Part shown: piece after piece, positions 11,050-23,500 of the stretch
Layout: every line of letters starts with the position of its first letter
Numbering within the stretch: the stretch's first letter is position 1
Source of the DNA: Emydura subglobosa
Lineage: Eukaryota > Chordata > Testudines > Chelidae
Length of the DNA stretch: 64,000 nt
Direction of reading: 5' to 3'
Assembly: GCA_007922225.1 (NCBI GenBank)
Contig: ML679954.1
Span: 25,834,240 to 25,898,239, forward strand
The notes under the pieces: model-generated
The model's database searches: none
What the model was told of the DNA's origin: nothing
What the model saw: only the letters and a program-made list of their open reading frames with translations
Program-made: the position numbers and the translations under genes

Positions 11050-13055
11050 CAGCACAGGTGCTGATGATGTAATTGATTGATTGAGCTTCAGCTAACTGCA
11101 TTAGCTTGACTAATTTGCTATGAATATTTGTAGGGAAAGGTAGGGGGATAGCAAACAGAATTTTAAAAAGTGTAAGTTGGTTGATACCTTTTAAAATTTA
11201 TCCACCATATTTTTATCTGCACAATTTAACTTAGTGAACAAGTGTAAAAATGAAAGACCAAAAAATTCCTGTTTTCTCCCTTTTTTACATATCATTCTGC
11301 ACCAGTTTTTATTTAAAAAGTATCACTTTGGTGTAATATGTTCTGGGCCTCTCCCAGACTTTCTGCTCTTTTGATTCTTATGCATACTTGTCAGATATGC
11401 CGATCCTTAAGATTTTTTTTAAAGCCCTATTTTGGAAGGAACTGGTATTATTTCACTAAACTGAACTGTGCTTTTGCCATTTGAACTTCTTCCTCAAAAA
11501 GAAATGTTGAAAATGTACCAGTGTTTCTTGTAGCTTTGTCACTAAATTGTCTACAAGAGCCTTCAGGTCACTGAGCCAATTTGTGGTCAAAACATACTGA
11601 AAAAGATGGTCCATAAAAATATAAGATCCTTAAATTTCATCTGTGTAGCTCTTAATAGAATTACAAGCTAAATAATTGATAGTCCTGCTGCTATTCTATT
11701 GTATGGACACGATTGTTCACTAAAAAGTACAACATGCAGAGGTAGGGTCAAAATCTGTCCTGATATATGAAATTCTGCCCTACTGAACTTAATGAGGTTA
11801 AAAAGAGTGTGAATGCAGGCAGAATTCGGACCAACAGTCTACCTGGAGGGTGCCAAAACTGGGAAGCTGCATTATGTTGCGGAGGAACAGGAGAATCCCC
11901 ATCATTAAGAATGTAACTAGCTTTAAATTATAAACTCAGTTTTGACCTCTTCCTCTGACTTCCTCCAAATAAATGCTTTGTGGTTTCATGCCTTAGAAGA
12001 ACCGACATTGCTAAATTTGCAGTGAGTTGGGTGAGATGTTTTTAAAGAGTTTCAGGCATCTGAAATATGGAAGGTTTTTGTTACTGTAGTCTAACATTTG
12101 TTAGAATTTCATGTCCCAGGAATGCTGTGGTGCAGAAACTCCAATTTTTTATGCATATATATTCAATAACTTGCCCTTGTGAGTATTTTTGAGAAACTGG
12201 TCCTTGTTGATTGTCAGATGATCTTAGCTATGTATTAGCTCCCTTCTCAAACTTTACTAGGCATTCAGATGCAAAGACGCAATGGTGATGGCACATATAA
12301 TTATAGGCTAGTCTGGTAGCACCATCAATTATTAAGGTTGCTTGACACTTCTCATTATAAGACCCTGTTTTCATTTGCTCATTACTTTGCCAAACTTTAA
12401 GTGTTTAGACTGAAATTTCTTATGCTGTATGTTTGTCTCAGGCTGATTTCTTTTGCTCCAACCAAAAGAGTTCAGCTATTTCTGAGAACAAGATTTGGGG
12501 GAAATATATTGTTTTGCTCATGTTAAAAAATTGAGACTTTTTTTGAAATGCTCTAGTGCTCCCATGTGTTGGAGCAGGAGCTTGAAATTTGGCAAAGGGT
12601 GGCCTTAGTGTCTGGGTGTGTCTTTTGCCATCCTTGGGGAAAATCCTCCCAAATTTGGCCAAGTTACAAACCTTTGAAAATCCTCACTGGAGACTTGATT
12701 TTAACAATTAAAATCTCTGAAGATGTTATCATGACTTAGCGTACCCAAGCCTCTTGTAGCTCCTAGTGCTGACCTGACTGCATATGCACCATCCTCCCAG
12801 AGCAACCGAACATGCTCTCATCCTGTCACCGCTCCCACATATAACAGGACTGCACATGTGCCATGTCTTCAGAGCAACTGAGCGTGCGTGCTTCAAGCTA
12901 GGCCTGAATGGGCAAAGCTGGACTTTCTCTGTAATGACTGCAACAGACTAGTGTGGGATTGGGCACCAGAACTGAGAGCAGCGAGCTGGTTTTTCCTGTG
13001 CTCTCAAGAACTCCCCTTTTACCCTTTCCTTTCTACTCCAATGTAGAGGGGACAA
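11050..13055. other. Gene-free stretch
   Basis: Mostly AT-rich sequence without exon signatures. Nothing beyond short low-complexity runs can be supported. Confidence 0.5.
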
Positions 13056-13059
13056 GAGC

Positions 13060-13800
13060 TAGACTGGGGAGAAGGAAAAGAGATTGAGACAAAGGAATCT
13101 GGGACTGGAAGGGGGCAGAGAAACTGTGTTTGGGAGTTGGAAGGGGGAGAATGGGACTGGTTGGGCAAGGTGACTGGGCATGGGAGTCATGAAAGGGAAA
13201 ACGGGGGATGGGAGTTAGTGAAGGAAATAGGGGGACTGGGAGCCTGTTGGCTGGGAGGGACTAAATTGGGTGTGGAGCTCAAGGGAGTGGGGAGACTGGG
13301 ACTGTCTGGACAAGAAGGCTGGAATTAGGAATTGGTGGGAAGGGAATGAGGAAAGGAGGAGAGGAGAGACAGAGATCTGACAAGAAACTGAGGTTCAGGG
13401 GCAAAAAGACTCGGACAAGGAAACAGGGAGAGGGTTGGAGGGGGTGACTAAGATTGGATCAGAAGCCCAGGGAGGAAGACTGGGAATGGGAGCCAGTGGA
13501 AGGAGAAACTGGGATTGGCAGGGCAAGGAGATGGGTATTGGGTGCGGGAGGAGGAGGACACTGAGATACAGGGAAATGGAGCGATTGGGATTGGGCAGCA
13601 AGCCTGGAGTGGGAGACTAGGCCCGTTTGTAGAAGGAGAATGAAACTGGGATGAGAAGCCTAAGGAGATTGGGACTCAAGAGGCAAGATGAATGGGACTG
13701 AGATAAGGAGCTTGGTGTGGGTGAGACAGGACTGGGACAGAAACAGGATGCGGAGAAGGGGGTCAAGCTTCGGGGAAAGGGGCAAAAAAGTCTGTGCACA
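13060..13800. repeat. Degenerate purine-rich (G/A) minisatellite
   Basis: About 740 bp of plus-strand G/A-rich sequence is built from diverged units around GGGACTGG / GGGATTGGG. Clear unit starts at 13101, 13153, 13232 and about 13298 are spaced 52-79 bp apart. Open frames inside are by-products of the composition. Strand asymmetry is strong and several G-runs occur close together. Confidence 0.75.
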
Positions 13801-13864
13801 CACAGGCACATTGTTCTTGAGCCTGGAATGGAGCCCAAGACTCCTGAGTCTCACTATTCCTCTA

Positions 13865-14150
13865 CTGCAGTGGTTCTCAAACTGTGGGGTCAGGACCCCA
13901 AAATGGGTTGTGATCTCATTTTAATGGAGTCACCAGGGCCAGCATTAGACACACTGTGGCCCGGGGCTGAAGCCTGAGCCCTAACACCCTGGGCAGAAAC
14001 CAAAACCGAGGGTTTCCACCTGGGGGTGGCAGGACTCGGGCTTGGTCTAGATTAAAGGACGCCAACGTATGATCAGCTACTCCATTCGCTAAAGTGGCAG
14101 AGGTCTGTGCAGTGTAGCTCAAGCTTCTAACCCTGCTGATGAACCATGTG
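13865..14150 (+). mobile_element. hAT-type DNA transposon remnant
   Basis: CAGTGGTTCTCAAACTGTGG at 13868-13887 is the characteristic terminal sequence of hAT/Charlie-type nonautonomous elements, followed by the usual GGGTCAGGACCCC section. No matching inverted end was found within 300 bp, so the copy is truncated or its other end has decayed. The right boundary is approximate. Confidence 0.6.
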
Positions 14151-14514
14151 GGTGTCAATCTGATGTCATGATGGAATTTCTGTTTTTTCCGTTTTAATTT
14201 TTAAACAGGAAATTTCACAAAAACTAAAGAATATTATTAAGGTTCAAAGTGAAGCATTGAAAAGTCAGGAAATGCTAGAATTAAGGCTGTCCTCTCCATT
14301 GTGCATATGCTTTGTGATACAGTTTAATTATATGATTGCATAGAGCTTTTTTCATCGGATCCCTGCCTCATTCAGTATACAGGATAGAACTCCTCTGGAG
14401 ATGAATCAGGCTTACGTAGTGAAGGATGCTGGTCATTGTAGGACCCTTACTTTATTTGTTGCAGAAGTTGGAGAGGGGGTAGGGAAGGAGGCAGGGGGTT
14501 AAAGGAAGAGAAAG

Positions 14515-14755
14515 GAGAGTCTCACGGTTAAAACAGTAGAATGTTGCCCTGGAGAATTTGATTCTATCTCTGCTTCTGCCACAGAGTTCCCATATGTTGC
14601 TAGGCAGGTCACTTAACAGAACTTTTCACAGATGGTCGCTAATTGTGTGTCCATCATTTTCTGGGGACCCAACTTAAGACTCTGGGATCAGATTTGCATG
14701 AATGCTGAGCACTCACAGCTGCAACTGAAGTGAATGGAAACAGAGACTGAATATA
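14515..14755 (+). repeat. MIR-like SINE followed by a palindromic GAAGTCAATGG-family module
   Basis: 14515-14620 matches the 5' half of a tRNA-derived SINE/MIR ('GATTCTATCTCTGCTTCTGC', 'GCTAGGCAGGTCACTTAAC'). 14690-14740 carries 'GATTTGCATGAATGCTGAGC...AACTGAAGTGAATGG', the same module that interrupts the MIR near 20.2-20.4 kb. Confidence 0.5.
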
Positions 14756-14759
14756 TATG

Positions 14760-17700
14760 TATATTTAAGTGCTATATAATGCTAAGTACTCCGGAAAATC
14801 AGGTCCATGGCATCCTAAATTGGGTACCCCAAATCAGTGGTTAATTAATGTTTGTGAAGTATTCAGATACCGTAATGATGAGTGCCATAGAAAAACCCGT
14901 GAGGAAATTAATAATTCTGTCTTCAGAGCAGGGATTAAGGCACGGAGCCACACACTGGATAATGAGAAGAAAATAAAATATTGAATAGATGCTTATTACA
15001 TGAGCATTGTCCATCCTGTGCACTGAATGGGGCAGGGGTCCTGTGGAAGAAATAGTATGTGATTATAGATTGTATCATAAAGCCTGTGCTAAATTAAGGT
15101 TGCCCATGCAACTCTAATTTTGGCATTTCCTAACTTTTGAGAGCTTGACTTAGCAATATTACTAATATTATTTTAATGTGTGTGTGTGCGCATGCGTGTA
15201 ACCATCTGTATAGAAAGTAGTCTCTAAAGATATAGGTCCCTTTTAATCAGTGTGGCAGGGCCCCTAATGTGCATGCTGTCTAATACTTTCCAGCAGTGAA
15301 AGCGTTACAGAATAGACAGATTATGTCTGGGTCATGTAACACAGTTGGAATATGAGTTGAAAATTATCTTCTGTGTATATATGTTTGTATATGTACAGTA
15401 TATTTATGTATACAATCTCTCCCTGCATCTAGCAGACTTGCCAGAGGTAGTACTGAGGAGGGAAGCTAAGATGTAAAAATTATTAAGCAATATGTGAATA
15501 TCTTGCTTAGAAGCTTCTGTGGTTGTTTCTTAGCCGCTGTCTTTCTATAACAGTGATATAAAAAGAAAATATGATCATATTGAGCTATTAGGAAGTGGAG
15601 AAGCTAATTCTGTTTTCCTAGTGTCTAATGCCATCATGTGGCCATTTAATGTACCAGATTAAAAGCGGCATGATTTGTTTGTCTTTTCTATAACCTTTTC
15701 ATAAATAAACTATTACATGTACATAATTCAATTAAAAACACATACTCTTTAAAAAAATTAAAAAGGGAATAAAGAGGACTGATTAATATAAAAAAAAGTA
15801 CAAATGAAAAGGAAAGCAGATAAGTGATAAGAAGATGTCTAGAGACCAGTGGAATAGGTTTAACTAGCTTGCAAGGTGCGGGTATAGCAAGTGGACAATA
15901 GATTCTACAACTACATCTCTTTGAAAGGGTCCCATGAAAAAAAATCAGTTAAGATCATCATTTCCAAACAGTGTAATAGTCTCCATAACTAATGTTACAA
16001 TATCGTGTATGCACTAACTTGGGCAGAGAAGATCAGGATTCTTCCAATGACTCAAAGGATGTTTTTCAAAAGAGCTAAGGTGGTTAAGGGTGGTTTTCTG
16101 ATGTAGGTTGACCAGGATGTATCATCATCTAAACTCATGCATATCTTTTACTGAGAGTGTGATAGAAAAATTAAAGCGAAGATAATAAGATCTATGAGGC
16201 AACTTCAGACCAAAGTGTAGAAGCTTTGTCACCGAACCAGAGTATGTATCATAGTGACATGAGTGAAGGGGCTGACACAGAAAATGCCTCCACATGGAGA
16301 TCAGATCCAGGCCTGTAGCCAACTAGGCATAAATGTACAGAGAGTAGGGAATGTTGTGGAGAGTTATGGAAGGCATCATCTCTTATGTGGTACTGGAATT
16401 AGTTATAATAGATACCTCCTATACATACAGTGGACACATGAGAGGAATTTGCTAGAAGAAGGTTAAGGAATTTGTAAACTATATATATATATTTTTGCTT
16501 TATGCATGATCTTTACATTACCAATTTATAATCTAAGAAATATAAAACACAGTAAACTGAGAACAAGGTGTTTACTGTGGGATCCTTATCTTCAGTTCCT
16601 AGGCCACTATGGTAATATAAATAATAAATACATGATAATGGTTCATTTGAACACAGCCAGGATACCTCAAACTTAATTGGTATATATTTCTATGTGTATG
16701 AACACGTCCCTTCAATCAGAACATGCTATCATAAATCAAAATGGCTGGAGATGGCTTCTGAGAAAATTTCCCATAGAAGCACCAGGGAGATCTGATATGG
16801 TTGTAGGATCCAGGTTAAATGCTAACCAGATAAGATCAGCCTTTCTTTCTGGCAGCATTGCTCGGTGATGTGGTGTAAGCATACAGATCAAAATAGGGAA
16901 TGTGCTTTCACAGGAAGCAATGATGGTGCAGTGGAATTACAGGTAAGATAAATCTCTAGATTCACTTCTGTCTATGCCTCTGGTCATTTTTGTGTTAATA
17001 TTAACTGGCTATATATGTACTGAGCAAGTACAGGACTTCCGAAACACCGGTATGGTTGTATAACCCTAATAGTTAGGAGACACCCTCATTGCAAGGAGCC
17101 AGAGAATAGCAGGATGACCACTAATAATGCACTTTTACTGATACATAACAGGGAAAACTCAGCACTTTACATATCACATGTTTTTTTTGAAATATCTGCC
17201 AGTAAATTAAAACAGAAACAGTCAAGACATACCAAGAACTGCATAACAATTCCCTAAAATATATCACATAGCCATTTCCTCCGTCCTTAAGCAGCAGTAG
17301 AATTGTTTAACATACACTGAATATACAGTCTTCTTTTCAGTGGTTCGTTTATATCAACAGATAGTTTATGATACTAGGATTGCAAGGAAAAAAGTCCATA
17401 AGAACTGCACTTGTTCCTTCACATAGTTTGATGTTATTCTGCTTTATACACATAGAAAAGGGATTCGGTCACCGTTAATGGCATGCTAATCTGTATTATA
17501 CTACTCAGCCACTAGGTGGCTCTGTTTAAAATATCTTATTTAAATGAACCTCACCTATACCTTGCAGAGCATTAAAGGATCTAATGATGAACACATTTGG
17601 GGTGTATAGGGAAACTCTGTGACCAGTCCATATCTGGTACAGGAGCATGACAGTCACCCCTTGATATTAGGATCATCTAATAGCCAATCCTGTAATAAGC

Positions 17701-20150
17701 ACATGAAGTACCTTAGGGTCTCACTTCATATCTGGGATGGCTGTAGTCTCATTTAGGTTATACTTGCTACAAGTCTTATAAAATGGGGTGTGTAACCATC
17801 AGACTCATACCGTGTTTGAAAGACACTCATGGTACACTGAAATCAGGACACCTTGAGTTTTTACAGTGCTTACATTTGGGGTCCAGTTCAGCCAGGCCTG
17901 GCTCACCTAGATCCACAAACGTTCCTTTTATAGTACCATTGGTTGCCCTTCATTCCTCCAGAGAATCATTTTAAGCAAGCTCTGTTCTGTATCTCATCTC
18001 TGATATATTATCTAGTTATAAGAGGAAAACAAACCAAAGATCTTAGCTATAACAGGCCATTCTGGTTTGTTATTTTGGCCAATAAAGCTGCAGGCTCTCT
18101 AGATACCTTTGAATCAAGCATGGTTAAATCCTGTATATTGCTTAACCATTCCACTGTTTCATCACAGGACCACCACAGAAACAGCCTATTGTATAAAGTT
18201 ACTGCCCCTCTTTGTCTATGTCTTCACTGCATGTAACCATGGGTAAGCAATTGTGTTATAGCCTAACCCACTACCATAAGACCACACTGTCAATATCAGC
18301 ACACTGCTGTCATGCCTGGCATTTGCACCAGCCTTGCATCTGGCTGTGACAAGCAATACAGCTTTCTAGACGTGTATCCTGTGATTCACAGTGCAACAAC
18401 TCACTGTATCAATCGGTGCTCACCACTGAAGACTGTTGTGAGTCATCTTGTCTGCCAACTTGGGACTGTAGGAGAAAATGATCATCTAAGTCCATTAAAT
18501 TCATTTCCCAGCAGGACCCATGCTGGCAGGGTGATGCATTGTTATATGCCAAAGATATGGAGCCTACTCACCCTAATAATTGGGACTGACAGCTGCTGCT
18601 TTTCAGGGAGACAGTGTTTATCTGGCATGCCTCTGCAGACACTGCTGCCAAGAGACAGTGGCAGGTGTTTCAAAGGCGACTTTCAGCCTAGAGAAGATAG
18701 AGGCAGCGGCTTACAGTTACAAGCAGAAACACAACAACAGACCGGCACCAAGTGGACATGGAAGCATGGAATGAGCTGATGCTGTTTCACACCAAGGTTC
18801 TGGTGGCTTCACATTGATACATGGGTTTCTTACAGGGCATTCCTCAAACACCGGAGATGAGCAAAACTAAAGAAACTGCAGGAAGACACGCAGTGTGGGA
18901 TCAACGACGCTGAACATATGAAAGTAGACTACTTCCGGTCAGGGGTCAGAGAGCACAGGTAGATTGCAAGATACTACACAGGAATGGCTGTCCAGGCACC
19001 TTTGGGACTGGAGTAGAAGACCATTATCTATCAATCGTTGTGACTGGCCTTGACTGCACATTTTCATTGCAATGACCGTGGCTTAGAAATATGCAGGAGA
19101 AGCTAATTTAGTGTTTGCCTTGGGGTGCCTTCCCATATGGCACAGATAGAGGCATGTGGGTGTGTGAATGCATAATGTGTTATGAGGAAAACCCATTGTT
19201 GAATATGAGTTAAGTCTGCAGTGAAGATAAATCTTTTGTCTAAAAAGGTTTTTAAGTTTCTGATCACTATAGACCACTACAATGCTTCATATGCCTTGTT
19301 GTGATGAAGGCTTCTGAGGCAGAATCAGAAATTGTAACAGTAGTTGAAGTGTGATTGAACTTGCTGAATTTGCTCATGACATGGATAATGTAGCTGGTGG
19401 CTGGAGCCACTAATATATACATGGGATCACCCGTTCTATGCTGTCCATCTTCATATGTACCCTCTAAAACGCCCTGCTATGACAGAGGCTTCATCTTACA
19501 CTTTTGCCAGAATCCACATCATACTCAGTTATTATAAACAACTGTAACAATTGTTTGCCAAAGTCTTAGGATCCAAGAGCTCCATATGTTTTACATCCAA
19601 CAGCCTTTTGATCACTATCCCAAAGAGACTCTTCCTACGCTCAGAGGAAAGGTTGTCAGTGTTAGTACTATATCAGTAGCCACTTGAGTCACTGGATACT
19701 GACCTGTGCCATGTAATAGGTGTATACCCTTTTGTAACCTTGGCTCATGTCATGTAAATGGGGAGAAATAAAAAATCAATCACTTACCAGCACTGTCCAA
19801 TGTTCCAGAAATCCTCAAAGGGCTCAAAATCTTCCCTTGGGTAGGAGTGTGGATAATAGAAGGGCTCTCCCTAGCTGTGATGCTTCTCTTTCTGCTACAT
19901 TCCATCTCCAAACAAAAGCCAAAATGGAAGGCAAAACCAAACAACCCTTTGTCTCTGAGTTCTAGTTTATGATTGGTCTGGTGCTGCTAGCAAGTTCCAT
20001 CTCCGGTCTGGAGCCTAAGCGATCTGAGAAATAGAGTCCTTAGTCTCTAAAGCCATTACTGCTATACAGTAATGGCCAGGGGCCAGTCCCCTAGAGACTC
20101 AGTGTGGTAATACAGGAGCATCTGCTCTAAAGGGGTTACACATAATTAAT
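14760..20150. other. Gene-free stretch, includes an unassigned 18.3-kb open frame
   Basis: The stretch holds AT-rich sequence with a TG/GCATGC alternating tract at 15175-15200 and TA-rich palindromic runs near 15370-15410 and 16480-16495. From about 15.8 to 19.5 kb the base composition is more even, with scattered ORFs of 60-155 codons. The longest (18312-18779, plus) has no recognisable motif, membrane pattern or known match. I could not identify terminal repeats. It might be a decayed mobile element. Confidence 0.4.
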
Positions 20151-20159
20151 TAAGTCGGG

Positions 20160-20545
20160 ATGCCTGGTTTCTATACCCTGCACCACTAACTGTTGTGTGT
20201 CCTTGCACTAAAATGTTGAAATGTCTACAAATTTTAGGTGCCTCAGATTTTAGGGGCACAGCTTCAGATGCTTAGGACATGATTTTAAGAGGTGCTGAGG
20301 ACTCCCTGCTCCCATTAACTTCTGTTGGAATAAGTGCTTCTGAAAATTGGATGCTAGGTGCCCAAAACAGGAACCCTAAATACTGATGTGCTCAGAATTC
20401 ATGGACACATTTAAAACTTCAGCTTTAGTCTCTTTGGTCCAGTTTCACCATTTGTGAAATGGGCAAAATAATACTTATCTACCTCACTAAGGGTGTTGTG
20501 AAAATTAATTCATGAATGTTTCCAAAGCATTTTGAACTACTGGGC
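20160..20545 (+). repeat. MIR SINE split by a palindromic module
   Basis: 20160-20207 fits the MIR 5' half ('GCCTGGTTTCTATACCCTGC', 'TGTGTGTCCTTGCAC'), and 20430-20545 fits its 3' half ('CAGTTTCACCATTTGTGAAA', 'AAGGGTGTTGTGAAAATTAA', 'CAAAGCATTTTGAAC'). Between them is a partly self-complementary segment with 'ATTTTAAGAGGTGCTGAGGA' and, inverted, 'AAGTGCTTCTGAAAATTGG'. A nested insertion into an older SINE is the simplest reading. Confidence 0.6.
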
Positions 20546-23500
20546 TGGGTGCAGGAAAATTGGTGTTGGAGAGCATCTATCTGGGAAATCTAGTCCTGTG
20601 GAGGAAGGGAGAAGAAGAGTAGTGTGAAACAGCTCCTTCGCAGTGAAGAACAAATTGGTGGAAGGGAAAAGATAAAAGTAAACAAAAGAGGCAAGAAGCT
20701 GGTGTGATCAAAGCTTATATTTTTGATGGGTCATTCAGTTCAGATGGGAGCTTGCGGTCTGCAATGCATATATCATTCCTTCAACTGATTACGCGATGGC
20801 AAGTCATAGGTTGTTATAACTGCAATATATTTTGTCATATTACAGGTAAGTGATACTGCCTGCAGCATGAGGATCCAACTGTGGACCTTTTCTAGTACAT
20901 CTCCTGTATATTTCCTTGATATAACTCTTGCACTCTTTTCCGGCTTTGACTGCATACTGTGCAGAAATATTAAGTTTAAGAATGATTTGTCTCTTAAATC
21001 GCATAAGAACCTTGTTTATAGAAATTTTTCACTAGGATTGTGCACCTGTTGGGGTTTTTTGTAACGGAGATCAATAAGCTTAAAAAGCTGCAGAATCCCT
21101 GGAGCAACATTTTAGTGGAAGTATATGCCTCTGTTCTCACTTATTATAGAGCGTATTTGGTTTCTTTTTTTTTGGTAATAATATTTGTTTTATAACAGTT
21201 TGGCAATCACGAACAGTTATTGAAATCAGAAGAGCTGAACAAGTGGGCAACAACAAAATGTCATTCCCTCCTTTTGCCCATCTTAACATGGAGGAACCAA
21301 TGGAGTCACTTTCCCAATGTCTAACTACTGTTATCAGCAAATGTACACGCAAGTGGCATCAAGGGCTACATTTTCAAAGCTAAGCCTCCTCAGTGCAGGT
21401 GCAAATCAGGTAATTAGCTGTAAATCTTATATTTCCAGCCCACAGTTCAGAGGCACAGGCCTTCATACTGTATAAGATCTGCACAAACAGACTACTGAGA
21501 CCTTAGTTCTATTTGAGTTCTCGTGACTTAGCTATGTTTTAAGTGGTTTACAAATAACACAATTACAAGCAAGGTGGTTGTAAATTATAACAGAGAAAAA
21601 GGTTAGGAACAGATGGGCATTTTTCAAATCAGATTTATCTTATTTTTTTCTTTTGTGAATCATAATTGTATCAAAATGTACTGTATTTTTAGGTTTACTT
21701 CGGAGTGGAAAATAGACATGAAGTAACCTTATTTGCTACTGCCCTGGAAAAAACACCCTCTATGCTTTGATTTTGTATCGTGTTTCTTTAGATGCTATGC
21801 AATAGCAAAGAACCTACTTTTGCAATGACTGCAGTGAAGGAGATCACTGCAGGATTGGGGCCTAAAACACTAACAGTTTGATGGCTTATACAATTGATAT
21901 TTCATTATTATTGCACCAGAAAACTATCTTGGAATATAAAGCATCTCTAAAATTCATCATTGTACTGAAGCTGATTGGTGGTCAATGTAATCTGGGAAAA
22001 ATGGGAGTAGAGGGAAATGATATGATACTAAGCAAGGCCTATATTTCAATAGATAGTTATATTTCTCTAACTAGCATTAATTCTAATTGAATGCCAATGA
22101 GGTCATAAAATTGCTCCAATTTATTAGTAAATAAGCAGCTCAGTCAATTAACTGCACATCATGTCAAGACATAGTGTAAAATAATATTGCTACTGTGCAT
22201 CATAAGTAAAATTCACCCTGTGTAGAGAGCCAGCAATACATTAGGGTAGCTAGGGAGGGATATAACTCAGATTAATATCTTTATTAAAGTCCTGACTTTT
22301 AACTGAGAGTGCGTTAGGGAAATCATAATTTTATGTCATTATGTTCAGTTTCATTTCCCCCACACAAAAAATATCTTTAACTTACAGTTGAATTTGCATA
22401 AGTGCATTTCCTAACACTGCAATCTCTAAAACTCCAGGAAGTCACCATTTAAGACAAGATACCCCTCCATACCAGTCCCAAATACCAGGTCTCACCACTC
22501 AAACATGAAGATATCTAAACACACTCAAACTCCTCTGTTCCACAACAAACTCCCCTTCAATTTTAACATATAATCACCAAATACAATTTTGCACAGCACT
22601 CAAACACAAAATTTGAACATTTGATTAATGTGTGTTACTGGAAGACACATGTTTTCTCTTGAAGTCTAAAGGCTGCTTCTTCATTTGTATTGAACTATGC
22701 TCCCTGCATTGGCTGGTCTGGAAAAAAAGATAAGAGCATTGTTATCTCCAGGCCCTATTTTATCTCAGTGAGTGGGGCAGAAACTATGGAAACCATAATA
22801 AAACAAAAAACTTCTCTCTTTGCAGTAAATAAGAGAGGATCTAGAAGAGCTGAAAAGGGACATAGTGGCTGCTTCTGCATATCTTTGAGTTTTCATGAAT
22901 ATTTGTTGCTGCTTCTTTCCCCTCCCTTCTTTTTAAAAGAGATACTGTGGTTTCTAAGCAAATAAAGGATTTCGTCAAAACACAAGGGACATTAGTATTG
23001 TGACAGAAGATGTCTGTATAAATACTTAGGGCCCCATCTTGCAGTCTTGTGCATGCAGAGCTCCAATCAAAGACAGTACATATTTGCTTTGCTGGTAATA
23101 AAAGCTGCAATCTGGCAAACATGTACAGCCAGGAGTAACTTTACACTTCTGACTAGTAGTCTCAGTGAACTCTGAGATTACTCACATGCATGACGATTTG
23201 CAGGACCTGCATGGAAAGATCCTTGCATAGGTACAGAGGGCCAGATCCTCATTGATTTCAATGGGAGTTGGTTCTTGGCCAGAGAACCAATGAAGTTAAC
23301 AGGGCACTTCACAGACACAAGGGTTTGCTTACAGCTTGAGAACACTACTAGGCAACTTTTAACATTTCAAGATTGCCAAACAAAATATGCTTATATATTG
23401 TACTAGATCCTGCAAGTTGGACCCAGTCCCAAAATGAATTGCATACAGGTAGAGGCATATGCATTCACAAAGCCTCTCTAAAATCACTGAAGCTGGCCAT

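Noticed and set aside
18312..18779. 155-codon open frame as a possible host gene
   Set aside because: No recognised motif, and I found no splice partners or promoter signals to support it. Kept only as an unexplained block.
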